Shown: one piece after another, positions 1-9,700 of the stretch | Layout of the letters: the number at the start of each line of letters is the position of its first letter | Numbering within the stretch: the first letter of the stretch is position 1 | Assembly: GCA_029834535.1 (NCBI GenBank) | Contig: JAQMWT010000625.1 | Span: forward strand, 1-34,222 | From: Chrysophaeum taylorii | Taxonomy: Eukaryota > Sar > Pelagophyceae > Pelagomonadales > Pelagomonadaceae | Length of the DNA: 34,222 nt | Direction: 5' to 3' | Made by a program: the position numbers and the translations under genes | The notes under the pieces: generated by a model | What the model was told of the DNA's origin: nothing | Seen by the model: the letters and a program-made list of their open reading frames with translations, nothing else | The model's database searches: none

Positions 1-800
1 ATCTCAACAAAACGCAACGACGCAGAACGCAATCTCGATACATCCATTTCGAATGTCGCTCTTCCATTTGCTTGCAGAAAAAAAAAAAGGGGGGGAAAAA
101 GAGCTCCGGCCGTCTTCACACCTAGAGTTAATCGCAAGAAACTATGAGCGCCAAGTGGGGCTAACCATCGTGACAGCGTCTTGCGCTGCCGGATCCAGAC
201 GAAGGTTGTGGTACCCCCATCTAATATCAATGCATGTCCGCCAGCGTCGCATGGCGAGAAAAGCTAAAGCATCGTCTTGTCGAATGTTCGGCCAACTGTC
301 ATTGACCAATTGATCGTTGAGCTGACGTAAGTAAACTGCGGCACGGAACGCGTTTGACGTTCCAATCTCAGCTCCTTTCTTGGGAAACATCAACACAGGA
401 AAGCCCCAAGGTGAGTTGGCCGGGCGAATGACTCCATCCCGACACCACTCACTGATCTGCTTGCGGAGACAATCGAGCTTCGCAGGCGTCAGTCGGTAGG
501 GCGCCGTCTTAATCGGTCGCGGATTCGAGTCTTTGAATCGTAGAGACACAGGAGGCGAGTCCACAGGTCAAATAATCGGGACGAAAAAGGCCCAAGAGTA
601 TTGCACACAGTGACGGAGCATCAGTTTCGCATCGTCATCTAAGTGCGGATTGTCAGGAATTCCAAGCTCCTGAACAACCTTGTCAACTTCTTCCTTCGTA
701 TAAGTCTTTACTTTCATAGCACTGTTATCCTTGACATGCTCGGGAGTTTGCGGCAGCGGTGCACCATCAGCATCGCGTGGCGCATCTTTCCATGGCACAT
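1..800 (-). pseudogene. gypsy-1 reverse transcriptase, N-terminal half (broken)
   Basis: Copies element RNA into DNA. Reading leftward from about 800, the frame carries the usual gypsy RT entry: PPVSLRFKD, then KTAPYRLTP, then ISEWCRDGVIRPANSPWGFPV, then KKG, then a YLRQLN stretch matching the DYRxLN block, and IDIRWGYHNLRL matching the D-L-R-x-G-Y-H-Q-I block with the first catalytic Asp. An in-frame TGA at 568-570 splits the N-terminal arm from the palm, and the frame ends at 142 (WRS, stop). Bases 1-141 are degenerate, with A and G homopolymer runs. The YxDD block, RNase H and integrase would lie beyond the window edge. The domain directly follows the methyltransferase. Confidence 0.85.
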
Positions 801-2045
801 CGAACTTTTCTCGTATTTTAGTCTCACTTCCGGGTGGCTTTTGTTGATCTTCTCGCCTTTGACACGAACGCTCGGCTCGCTCTTAATCTTCGGTTCCCGA
901 TCTCGCTCAGGATCTGTCGGAACGTCCAAATTTGGTTGTCGGGGGGGGGCAGCAGAAGAAGCATGAGACGTCCCCCGCTCGTCTGTTGCAGGCGGAATCA
1001 ACGGTACCTCTGGAGGTTTCCATTTGGTGCGATCTTGGAGATCATCAGTCGACACCCATCTTACGACACGTATGCGCGTGTTTAACAGCGGAACTTGTAC
1101 GTTACGAAGAGTGGTTTCGTCGATTTGCAAATAATAATCAAACGGCCGGTCTGCAGGACTCAACGCGGACGGCAAAGCCTCGCCGCTCAAGTGAAAATCC
1201 TTGGTCACAGAGTTGTGCAAATCGAGTACTAATAAGGCCATCGTGTCTGGTGGCACGACGGACGCCAAGTGTTTCAACGAGATCGTCCTGGAGAAGCCGA
1301 CCCAACCAAAATCCAGGGGCATCGTCAGCAACTCCGAAGTCATTTTCAGATTCAAAGATCTGTAATCGGAACGGTGCGGTCCTACGCGAAGCGGGACACG
1401 CGCAACGGTATAAGCTGAGTCTGTCGCGGCTCGTGATGATCCTATATTGTTCATATGAAGTAAATGCCGTTCATCTGCGTAGCCAAGCGCAGCGGCGAAC
1501 TCTTGTTGCATATTCTTGCAAGTCCTGGTGACTACGCGCAAATGGAGCGGATGGCTGGAAACCAACAACCGCACGCGACAGTTCATCAAACTGGGCGTTT
1601 TGTCGTAAAAATTGACGACGTACACGTAAGGGTGTAAACGCGCAACATAAGAAATAATCGAGGCCTCCTGCTCTATCAACCACATGAAGAAACCAGCCAT
1701 CTTGCATAATTTCATCGTCCAGTGGGTGGCGGTGACTCCCTTCCCAACATCTCTGGAAGTCAAGTTGCACAGAGCGGAGTGTACGCAGGGTGGTGACGCG
1801 ATACACATCGACGACGACCATTCCGCGTAAGGTAAATAAGATTCGATCAACCGTAGGGTTGTAACATAGCGACCACAAAGCGTGTGCTGCACCACAGGAA
1901 TATTCGGAAAGTTCTTGCAGTGAATATTGTTGGCGGTGCCCGACGCATCGAGTGCTAGCACGACTCGGAACGACGCCCCACACATTTCGTTAGCTCGTTG
2001 GAGACCTAAAGTGCTGCCTCCGGCTCCACTGAACAGCATCACCAC
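714..2045 (-). CDS. Cytosine-5 DNA methyltransferase module inside gypsy-1 pol
   Basis: Predicted to methylate cytosine C5 using S-adenosylmethionine. The 443-codon open frame shows C5-MTase motifs in order: motif I LFSGAGGSTLG (res 4-14); motif II/III around ALDASGTANN and NFPNIPVVQHTL (31-56); motif IV SPPC with nucleophile Cys87; a weak motif VI, IEQEAS, keeping Glu125; motif VIII NCRVRLL (155-161); motif IX YRSLNLKMTSELLTMP (228-243); motif X ASVVPPDTMA (261-270). Residues from about 400 on are a frame-shifted tail: at about 800-830 the true frame moves to the RT frame. Upstream, another shift near 2040 joins it to the pol linker. No separate promoter or LTR lies between it and pol, so it was probably made as part of the polyprotein. 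Motif VI is the weakest; all others are clear. Confidence 0.85.
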   Translation of the reverse strand: MVMLFSGAGGSTLGLQRANEMCGASFRVVLALDASGTANNIHCKNFPNIPVVQHTLCGRYVTTLRLIESYLPYAEWSSSMCIASPPCVHSALCNLTSRDVGKGVTATHWTMKLCKMAGFFMWLIEQEASIISYVARLHPYVYVVNFYDKTPSLMNCRVRLLVSSHPLHLRVVTRTCKNMQQEFAAALGYADERHLLHMNNIGSSRAATDSAYTVARVPLRVGPHRSDYRSLNLKMTSELLTMPLDFGWVGFSRTISLKHLASVVPPDTMALLVLDLHNSVTKDFHLSGEALPSALSPADRPFDYYLQIDETTLRNVQVPLLNTRIRVVRWVSTDDLQDRTKWKPPEVPLIPPATDERGTSHASSAAPPRQPNLDVPTDPERDREPKIKSEPSVRVKGEKINKSHPEVRLKYEKSSMCHGKMRHAMLMVHRCRKLPSMSRITVL

Positions 2046-2902
2046 CCTGCGCTAGTGATTCAAACCATGAACCTTTTTCGCAGCGGCGGCGGATCTCTGC
2101 TTCGGTGATCACGCGGCATTTCTTTTCATCTTCTTCCCGACCGTCGAGCGAAAATCGTCGTCTCTTTTGGTCGTTTGAGGGAGGACGCCGGGGGCCACAG
2201 CACGGCTGAGCGTCCTTCTTCGCCGTCTCAAGCAACATCCGGCGGGTAGTTGTCGCAGCGCGTAAGTGACTACGCGGAAACGGTGAAAGAAAGGTTCCCT
2301 TGTCGTACCCTTCTTCCCTTCTTTTGATTGTTTCGTAAGCTCGTTGATCGTATAAACGGTTCAGCTCATCTTCGTACCGAACGATGTCGCCAATGCGAGA
2401 ACTCGCCTTGAGTGACGACTGTCGGCACTTCCCGTGGAAACAGGGACGACGCGAGCAGATGACCTGTCGTGCTCTTCGCAAGAAGAACACATCCCTTCGA
2501 CAACTCCCAACTGCTCGTTTTCAGCAAGCGTAGCGACGAAAACCTGTCCTTTTTCCATAGGCTTCGACAAAATGACCGGTAAATTGCAAGTTCGACCGTG
2601 CTCGATTTGAAGCGTGCGCGCAGCGTAAGCAACTACTTCCCGCACGGCTTCTCCCGGAGCTGGGGGAGTTTGGTCGTAGAATATCCCCGCGTCGTCAAGG
2701 CTACCGCTCGTTCCTGCGGCGGGCTGCGGAGATCTTTATTCGTGCTCAAACGAGCGTAAACTCGAGTCTCGACCAGGTCGAGACTCTGCCGAAAGGCGTC
2801 GTGCTGATGATTGTAAATCGGCACGGTTATCAGGTCTCGATCGTAAACAGATCGAAAGGTCACAATGGGTGCATCGACTCGTTCACCAACCCTTGCTTTC
2901 AA
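2046..2902 (-). pseudogene. gypsy-1 pol segment between protease and methyltransferase
   Basis: Two frames are needed. The segment at 2361-2645 reads VAYAARTLQIEHGRTCNLPV, then FVATLAENEQLGVVEGMC, which resembles the beta-strand-rich stretch that often follows the protease in Ty3/gypsy pol (an LPV motif, then a fixed-length strand and a G-V-x-E-G sequence). The following frame (2490 to about 2045) is basic and acidic low-complexity sequence ending in ITEAEIRRRCEKGSWFESLA, right at the methyltransferase entry. The stretch at 2633-2902 is open but unrecognised. No independent function is proposed; it is linker sequence of the polyprotein. Confidence 0.55.
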
Positions 2903-3471
2903 TCTGCTTGCGCCCGTTTGATGGGGTCGACCGAGCCTGGGTCGATAAAACGATCGATCTTGGACGTAGTCCCGCGACGGCTCCTAAAACTCGATATCGC
3001 GCCCTCTCCAACAGGGGGAACATGTTGATTGGTGTCGGCCCAAGCGACACGGGGCGCGATTTCGTCGGCGATGAGCGACCCGTATCGCGATCCAACGATA
3101 GATCGTCGTCGTATCACCCCACCCCGTCCGCACACAAGCTTGCGCTTAACGGAAGCTCGCCTTCCTCGAAAATCAACGTGTCTTTGCCAACTTTCGGCCA
3201 TTTCACGGCAAAATAAGAAACATCTGCCATTCCATCGACCCGATGGTCGTCGAAATTTCGGTCCGTCACGATTCCTGCAAGATTGACAGCCTAAACGTAA
3301 GAGTACCCGTATCCAAGCAACTGAGGGAACCAAATCATCTTGCGTAGTCTTGCCATCGTCGCGCGTCAACGAAGTGTGAGAAACATTGGGCTCTGGAACT
3401 CGCTCGTCGCCGGGGTTGGGCATCGACAACCGCCGGCTTGGAGCTCTCGTATCATCGTCTTCGGGCGTCAT
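2903..3471 (-). pseudogene. gypsy-1 aspartic protease (frameshifted)
   Basis: Retrotransposon proteases cut the Gag-Pol polyprotein. On the minus strand, codons at 3302-3313 read Asp-Thr-Gly-Thr within SLSCLDTGTLTFR, matching the D-T/S-G-A/T active-site loop of retropepsins. A frame change just after it leads into a strand-rich stretch (VNLAGIVTDRNFDD, then DVSYFAVKWPKVGKDTLIFE) of the expected size for the rest of the fold. It sits downstream of the gag tail and upstream of the post-protease linker, the normal gypsy position. Besides the active-site loop, no flap glycine can be assigned with confidence. At least one frameshift makes it a pseudogene. Confidence 0.6.
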
Positions 3472-4163
3472 CGAACGCAGCGTCCCGGCAAAGCCTCTTT
3501 ATCTGGTGGCTTCCGCTCTTCCTCAATAGACAACTCGGAGGGAATTTCAATCTGGTGAAGGGATGTCCGTTCTTCGACGCTTTATCGGAAGCATAAGACC
3601 TCTCCCACAACTCGTTCATATCGTCTGTCCAGAATTTGTCCGTAGATTCTTTCGTCATCTGCGGATCGTCACCGACGGTGCCGATCGGTTCCGTGTCAAC
3701 TGCGGCTTCGATTCCGTAGCCGAGCGGTCGTTCTGGTTTCTTAGCAGAAGCTCCGAGTTCGTCGTCCACAATCCTGCAGGTTCCACGTCGCTCATCTTCG
3801 TCCCAATCAGAACCTGCTAATCTTCTTCTACATCCATCTTCCTTCGGTCGGTTCAGCTCGATTCCGGCAACGCCGTCACGGCTCTCTCTTCTTCTGGGCG
3901 GGGACAATCCGGCATTGCTCAATCGAGAAGCGACCCTTTCGTCTTCGGACCGTGCACGTAGCTTCTCGTCAGGCGCATTATGCGATTTCTTATCCTTTTC
4001 TTCCATCGGCGTATCCGTGGCTCGATCCGTCGTAACTGAAACCGTTTCGGGGGGGGTCCGCAGGAAAAGATGGCGTCGTCCCCGACGTCAACTCTATCGT
4101 AAGATCGTCGTCTGCATCACTCGCAATGGTCATCGTCTCATCGGTCGAATGATCATCCGTGCT
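3452..4163 (-). pseudogene. gypsy-1 gag C-terminal acidic region, downstream of the retroposon insertion
   Basis: Continues gag after the insertion at 4164-4560. The open part (about 4006-3452) is charged and low-complexity, with WTDDMNELWERSYASDKASK near 3560-3620. The same landmark occurs in gypsy-2 near the right edge of the window (NGEMNELWERSFASENN). A G-run at about 4050 (pairing with a C-run at about 33737 in the other copy) marks a frameshift-prone spot. No catalytic domain is visible. The role is probably a spacer between nucleocapsid and protease. Confidence 0.6.
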
Positions 4164-4573
4164 AACTAACTAACTAACTTCAGACCTCTCCCGAGCATGC
4201 GGGCCAGGCCGGACAGGCAGGAGCCGATCCGGAATCACAGAGGAAAATCAAGCAGTGGGGCAGAGGCGAGGGACGAGGACTCGTTGATGACGGACCGCCA
4301 CTGCGCGCGGTCTTGTGAGTCGTCGTGCAAAAGAGGTGGCGCGTGGCCGCCGCAAACGTCGTTGGCCACGAAACAATCGTCGACCCGACCTGTCCGTAGC
4401 GTTCTGCCCAACCGAGCGAACCCCAGCCCAGCGCGGATTTTCCGGGTGCTAACCGGCCAGCCCGGGAGGCGAGCAGGCACCGTCTCACTCCGGGACGGCC
4501 GGGGCCGCCGCAGGGAGCAAGCGTGTTAGGCGCCGTCCTCCATCGCAACCAACGGTTAGCGATCATCCGTGCT
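4151..4573 (-). mobile_element. Retroposon (SINE or LINE 3' end) with 13-bp target-site duplication
   Basis: A 397-bp insert (4164-4560) is bracketed by perfect 13-bp direct repeats GATCATCCGTGCT at 4151-4163 and 4561-4573. The gypsy-2 copy (about 33615-33650) has the uninterrupted site. On the minus strand the insert starts near GGTTGCGATGGAGGACGG and ends CTCGGGAGAGGTCTGAA followed by a (GTTA)n tail, so it moved by target-primed reverse transcription. A second copy lies at 20351-20717. One frame contains DRAQWRSVINESS, reminiscent of the C-terminal end of some LINE ORF2 proteins, so it may be a 5'-truncated LINE or a SINE sharing a LINE tail. Confidence 0.8.
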
Positions 4574-6285
4574 ATCGCTGCAAAACTCCAGGTCTGGCTC
4601 ACTGCCAGTCCGGTCGCCAAAGGTCATCTCTGGAGGATCCAAAGATAAGCCGATAGCGTCGAGGGCTTCCTCGTCAAAAACAAACGGTGGGTCGTCCGTG
4701 GACAACTCGTCAAGTAACGTAATCTCGGACACTGGTTCACAAGGTGACGCTTCTTCGGCGTCCGAGTCCGAATCGCCTTCCCAGTATCGCGGAGCTTCGA
4801 GTTCATCGCTCGATTCTTCGAGTTCATCGCTCGACGTCTCTTCATAAAACTGTGCCAAAGATCGACGATCGGTCAGCACTTCGTTGGGTGGCTCGTCCGA
4901 CGGCGGACGAGCACGAACTTCGAATGCGGCCGCGGCAGGGGCGTCGGCTGCGTTGTCGGAGCGGGTGTCCGTTGTCGGGTACATCATCACTCCTAATGGT
5001 AACTGTTGACCGCAAGGGGTCGTAAACGCGAACGTAGCAGGCGAATGACCCAAATCTTCTCGGTAACGTCCACCGTCCGAATCGCGATCGCGAGATCTTC
5101 GTCGCCGGCGTCGGCGCGAATGTCTGCTAGGGCTCCGGCATTCTTTCCGTCGGCGCGGACGCGAGCTGCTGCGGCTCTTGTCGCGGCGTCGGGGGTTCCG
5201 GCTGTCTCGACGGCCAGGTCGTGTCGAAAACGATCGGCCGTGTCCATCTTTCAAGTGCTTCACGGAATCCATGACCGTGGTCAGCTGCGTGCCCACGTCG
5301 TTGAGCCTGCTCTGAATATCATGAGCATCGCTCGAACCGAGAGTGGCATTCGAACTGCCATCATCGCGCGACTGGGTATCCTTCTTCTGTCGACTCTCCC
5401 ATCTGCCTCGAGAGAGAGGTTTCTTGTCGTTTTCGATGTACTTACACATCGCAACATAATATTCATCGGGTTCGCGGGTGCAAAAGACGCGGCTCCCATG
5501 TTCATCCTTGTCGTGGGTCGACAGGGAAAATCCACAATTATTGCATGTGAGCTCGTACCACTTTTCGGATTCTCTTCTAAATGTAACGATTCATATTTCT
5601 TCTTCCTATCTTTCGGTCCCGAGGCTTGCGCTCGGCCTCCGCGTCCAGGCGACGGTTTCTGCGGCTTCCCGCCCGACGGGTTCGGCGAATTGCGGCTGCT
5701 CCGCTCCGCCAACGCGGTCGCGTAATCGTTCTCGAGCCGCGTAATCAGTGACAACGTTGACGTAAGCGTATTATACGTAGTCGGGTGCCCGCTGCGCATG
5801 GTTCGCACGCGGGATCGTAACTTGTTGGACTCCAGTCCACGTATCAAGTAAGAAATGATCTCCACATCATTGAGGTCTCGGTTGGCCACAGAGCAGTAGG
5901 CCATCGCCTCGCTCTGGAATTTGGTGCAATAAGTGTGCACATGGCGATCCCCAGGCCGTTTCGGAACAGTCGCCTGGGTCGTACTCTGAAGCTTTCGTAA
6001 TAACTCCTCTGTCGTCATAGGCAAAGGGCAACTCGATCGGAAGTATTTCAAAATCTCGAGGCAGTACTCTCTGTTCAGTCGTCGTAGTCGTCGTACCACT
6101 GAACCGTACTCGTCATCGTCGACATCCCGACGTAAATAAAAAGACGCCGGATGGTCGAGGTCCTTGCACTCGTCCAAGTGTTCTCGGAAAATCGGCGCGA
6201 CGGTGTCGCGTAAGCTTACCGGCAGTAGATGCCGCAGCTTTTCCATGCTGAAATTGTCGTCGGCTATCGTGCTCATCACGGCATC
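4574..6285 (-). pseudogene. gypsy-1 gag: capsid, zinc knuckle, SR-rich tract
   Basis: The Gag region starts at DAVMSTIADD, where H1 cuts it. Capsid-like helices include YCLEILKYFRSSCPLPMTTE, HVHTYCTKFQSEAMAYC and IISYLIRGLE, typical of Ty3-type capsid. A one-base loss in an A-run near 5570 shifts the frame. The next frame begins WYELTCNNCGFSL and holds a C-x2-C...H...C cluster (codons at 5545-5479), a probable nucleocapsid knuckle. After it come an SR-protein-like arginine/serine tract (about 5100-5230) and an acidic D/E/S-rich tail. The same order occurs at 32300-33600 in gypsy-2. Gag packages element RNA; the SR tract is unusual and could bind RNA or splicing factors (inference). Confidence 0.8.
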
Positions 6286-6350
6286 CTAACTACTAATCGA
6301 CAGATGTTTGTCTGTCTGTTTGTTTGTCTTTAAATGTCGACTGCTAAGAG

Positions 6351-6364
6351 TAGGGTCGGATAAG
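6351..6364 (+). repeat. Left terminal inverted repeat of the DNA transposon
   Basis: TAGGGTCGGATAAG, a perfect 14-bp inverted match to 10997-11010. It is preceded by the Helitron-type flank CTGCTAAGAG. Confidence 0.9.
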
Positions 6365-6728
6365 GAACTCGGGGGTCCCGCGCCGGGGCCGAAAATCCCC
6401 AAGGATTGGCGGGCTTTTTTGTCCGTCGCCAAGTTGACCCAAAATGGTGCCGATTTTATCTTGGAACGAAGTCCGTAGCTGCCGATTTGGCGAATCTACT
6501 TGGGAGTGAGGTATTTTGGCGCCTCGGTGGAGGCGGGGGCCTAGGTGGCTCTACTCTGCACGACGCCATCGGCTCCAAATACAACAACCGGCGCATCGGG
6601 AATGTCCGTAGGCCCAATGAGGGTCGTGTGGGCGTTTAGACGGCGCCTTTTGTTCGCTGGGGCCAGTTCTAGTGTCCTCGTCTTTCCGGGCGTCCTCGGG
6701 AGACCGGCGTCGGGGCCCGCGAACGCAG
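6365..6728. other. 3' non-coding part of the DNA transposon
   Basis: 364 bases lie between the left inverted repeat and the transposase stop codon. The stretch is GC-rich with short inverted GC tracts (for example GGGTCCCGCGCCGGGGCC near 6373). No convincing ORF is present. It probably holds the 3' UTR and subterminal transposase-binding sites, but I cannot define any. Confidence 0.4.
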
Positions 6729-9700
6729 CTATGCGTAGTCGTCGTCGTCGACGTCCATCGCGTCCTCCTCCTCCTCCTCGTCGTCGTCGTCGTCGTATTC
6801 GTTGTCCTCGGACACGAAGCGCCAGGAAGCCGGCTTGGAGCCGTTGAAGAAGGTGGGGCGGTTCGCGAGGAGCCACCCGCTGAAACCGTCGTCATAGGAA
6901 ACGAAGATCCAACCCAGCCCGAGTTTCTTGCGACCGTCCTTGGAGTTCTCGTCGGATACCGCCTCGATGGTGCCGGGCATCCAGTAGCAGCCCGGGTGCC
7001 CCGACAACTCCCAGAGAACCTCGACGCGTGACCCGACCAACGCCACGTCAATCGTCGGTAGCTTCGAGCGGCCACTCGTTGTCCGCGTCCGCTTCCTCGG
7101 ATGGCGAAAGGCGCGGCACTCCTCAACCTTGGCCTTGAGCTCGTCAACGCTCAAGTGCCGCCTCGCGTCGAGTTCGAGACGCTGGGCCGTCGCGGTCCCG
7201 AGCACTGGCAGCTGCCGTCGGCGCTCGCCCGGGACTACCGCCTCGGCGACCAACTCGCGGGAGTTGGTCTTGATCTGCTCGTAGACGTACTCGAGGTGCG
7301 CGGTGAGGAATTCGATGTTGGCCTTGGAACCGGCCGAGCCGATCGTCGGGTCCTTGCCCGAGGTGTAGGACTTGGGTTTGAGGTCGCCCATGCCCATGCC
7401 GACGACGTACCTGTCGATGTTCTCCTTGAGGACCTTCGACCGCGCAGCGTCGCTCGAGATCTGCTTAAGTGCCGCATCAAGTCGCTTCTTGACCGTCGAG
7501 AGCAGGGTCCTCCCGACGAGGGCCTGCTCGTCGACGACAGGCTTGACTTTCATGGCCTCCTGGGCCTTGGCGTAGTCGTTCACCTGGCGCTCGAGGGCCT
7601 TCTCGACGAACGCGGCGGCGCGACGGCGATGGTGCTCCTTCGCCGCCTCCGCGCGCGCGGCAGCCTGCTCCTTGTGGTTCTGCCGACCACGACGAGCCGC
7701 CTCCATCAACACTCCTCGAAAGTCGTCGCCGAGCGTGGCGAGACGTCCTCCACCAACTCGATCGCGCATTCGAGCCTTCGTCGTCGTTCGACCAGCGACC
7801 TCGTCGGCGACGCGTCGCCGGCGCTTGGTCGTAAAACTCGTGGCGGCCCGGTCGAACATGTGGTCCCGTTGGCACGCGACGACCCCGACGCAGTTCACGA
7901 CGCTCATGTTGACGTAGGAGGCGTTGTAATACTTCAATACGCCAAACTCGCCTTCGACCTCGTTCGAGTTCCGCCGCGCGCCGTCGAAGGCCCTCCGGAG
8001 CTCCGACGTCTGGTTGACCGCCGCGAGGTCGCCGTCGCCGACGTAGCGCATAGACTGCCCCCCTCGAACGTGCGGCGCATGCCGCGGCCCCAGGCCCGGA
8101 GCGCGTCGAGCATGGTCTTGGCCTCTGGATCATTGGTGTCAGTCGGAGCGTAGAGCCGCGCCCGAACGGCCGCGACGTCGCGGATCGTGGACTGGCCGTC
8201 GACGGACAGCTTCGCCGACCCGGCCCGCGTCTCGAGGAACTGGGCGTAGGTGGCGATCTCAGTGTCGAAGGCCTCGTAACCGGCGGTCGCAACGAGTTGT
8301 GGATTATCCTGGCAGACTTGGAAGAAGGCATGCACTCGCTCGAGAACGCCCGCCATGTCGAGAACCGACCAACCCTCGAGGGCGTCCGATGCGGCGAAAA
8401 ATCGGAAAGGCACCGTGAGCTTGTCGTCGATGATCGCTCGGGCTCGAATGGCTCCGGCGACCTCCTGCGAGGACAAGGTCGAGAAGAGGTTGTTCCTGAG
8501 GATGTTCTGCGGCGCGTAGCTCGCGTTCTCGAGGAACTCGACGAGAAACGGGAGGTTGTGGAAGATGACCCAGGCCGCGTTGGTGCACGCGTCCTGCCGC
8601 GTCCCCTTGTCCGTGCGGCCGAGCGTGAGGTAGAGCTCCGACGGGTGCTTCTCCTCGAGGAATGCCCGGAGAGGGGTCCCGAAGCCCTTCCCGTAGCGAT
8701 CCACGCCCTCGCCGATACACTTGGACAAGGCATGAATGACCTTGTTCAACTCGCCGGTGAGGCGCAGGTGCTTCGCCTCCGAGCTCTCGATGCTATCCTT
8801 CAGCAGCGTGTCGAGCATCTTGGCCTCCTCGGCGGCGCCGCCGTCGAGCCATGTGTTGCCTGCTCAACAAATTGCTGGTGGGACGGCACGACGTACCGAG
8901 ATGTCGCTGGCAGTTCCCGTGAAAGACACGAGTCTTCGCGTCGCGCTCGTCTTGCGTCATCAAATTCCACAGCTCTTCCCCGATCTCCTTCTGCACCGCC
9001 GCGAGGACATGCTCCTGGAGCTCGCGGACCGATGCGATGGCGGCGGAGGCGTTGTCGGTAACGATGGCCCGGCCGGCGAGATTCTGCACGCCGGCGCTGC
9101 CGGCGGCCGGGAGCGCCTCCGCAGCAGCGTCGGCTCCGTAGAGCTCCTGGTAAACTTGATTAACGAGCTGGAGCGCTCGATTCAGGTCACCAAACCGATC
9201 GTTGATCGCCTTGGCCTCGCCAGGCGCGCTCTGGTCGGAGATCTCGCTCGCGCCCAGCGTCCAGTTCTCCGTCACGCCGCCGCGTGTGACGCGAAGTTGG
9301 GTAGTCGCGATCTCCTTGCCGTCGAGCGGCGACGCGTCCGTCGCCGCGTCGACGACGTCACCGTATCCCACGGCGAGGGCGACGGCGGCCTCGTGAAGGA
9401 CACCCATCTCGGAGCGCAGGTCGCGAATGAAGCGTGCGGACGGGAGCTCCATGTCGCGCACTCGCTCCGGGCCAACGACCGCCTCGACGACCGAGACCAG
9501 GACCTCGGGGATTTCCGCAGGCGCAACCCGCGAGGCGAGCAGTTTCATACACAGCACCCTGAGCTTCGAGTCCCACGGAGTGCCCTTGCCGGACGGCTTC
9601 CGCGGTACCCACACTTCGGCGTTCTGCTTCTCGAGGACCGCGACCCGCTCCCGCAGCCGCTCGATCTCCTCCTCCCGGGCCTGGACGCGGTCCTCGGCAG

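Noticed and set aside
932..1531. 199-codon plus-strand open frame
   Set aside because: Lies antisense to the methyltransferase, whose motifs are in order on the minus strand.
7101..8153. 350-codon plus-strand open frame
   Set aside because: Shadow of the transposase C-terminal half, where motifs and the Tudor-like region are read on the minus strand.
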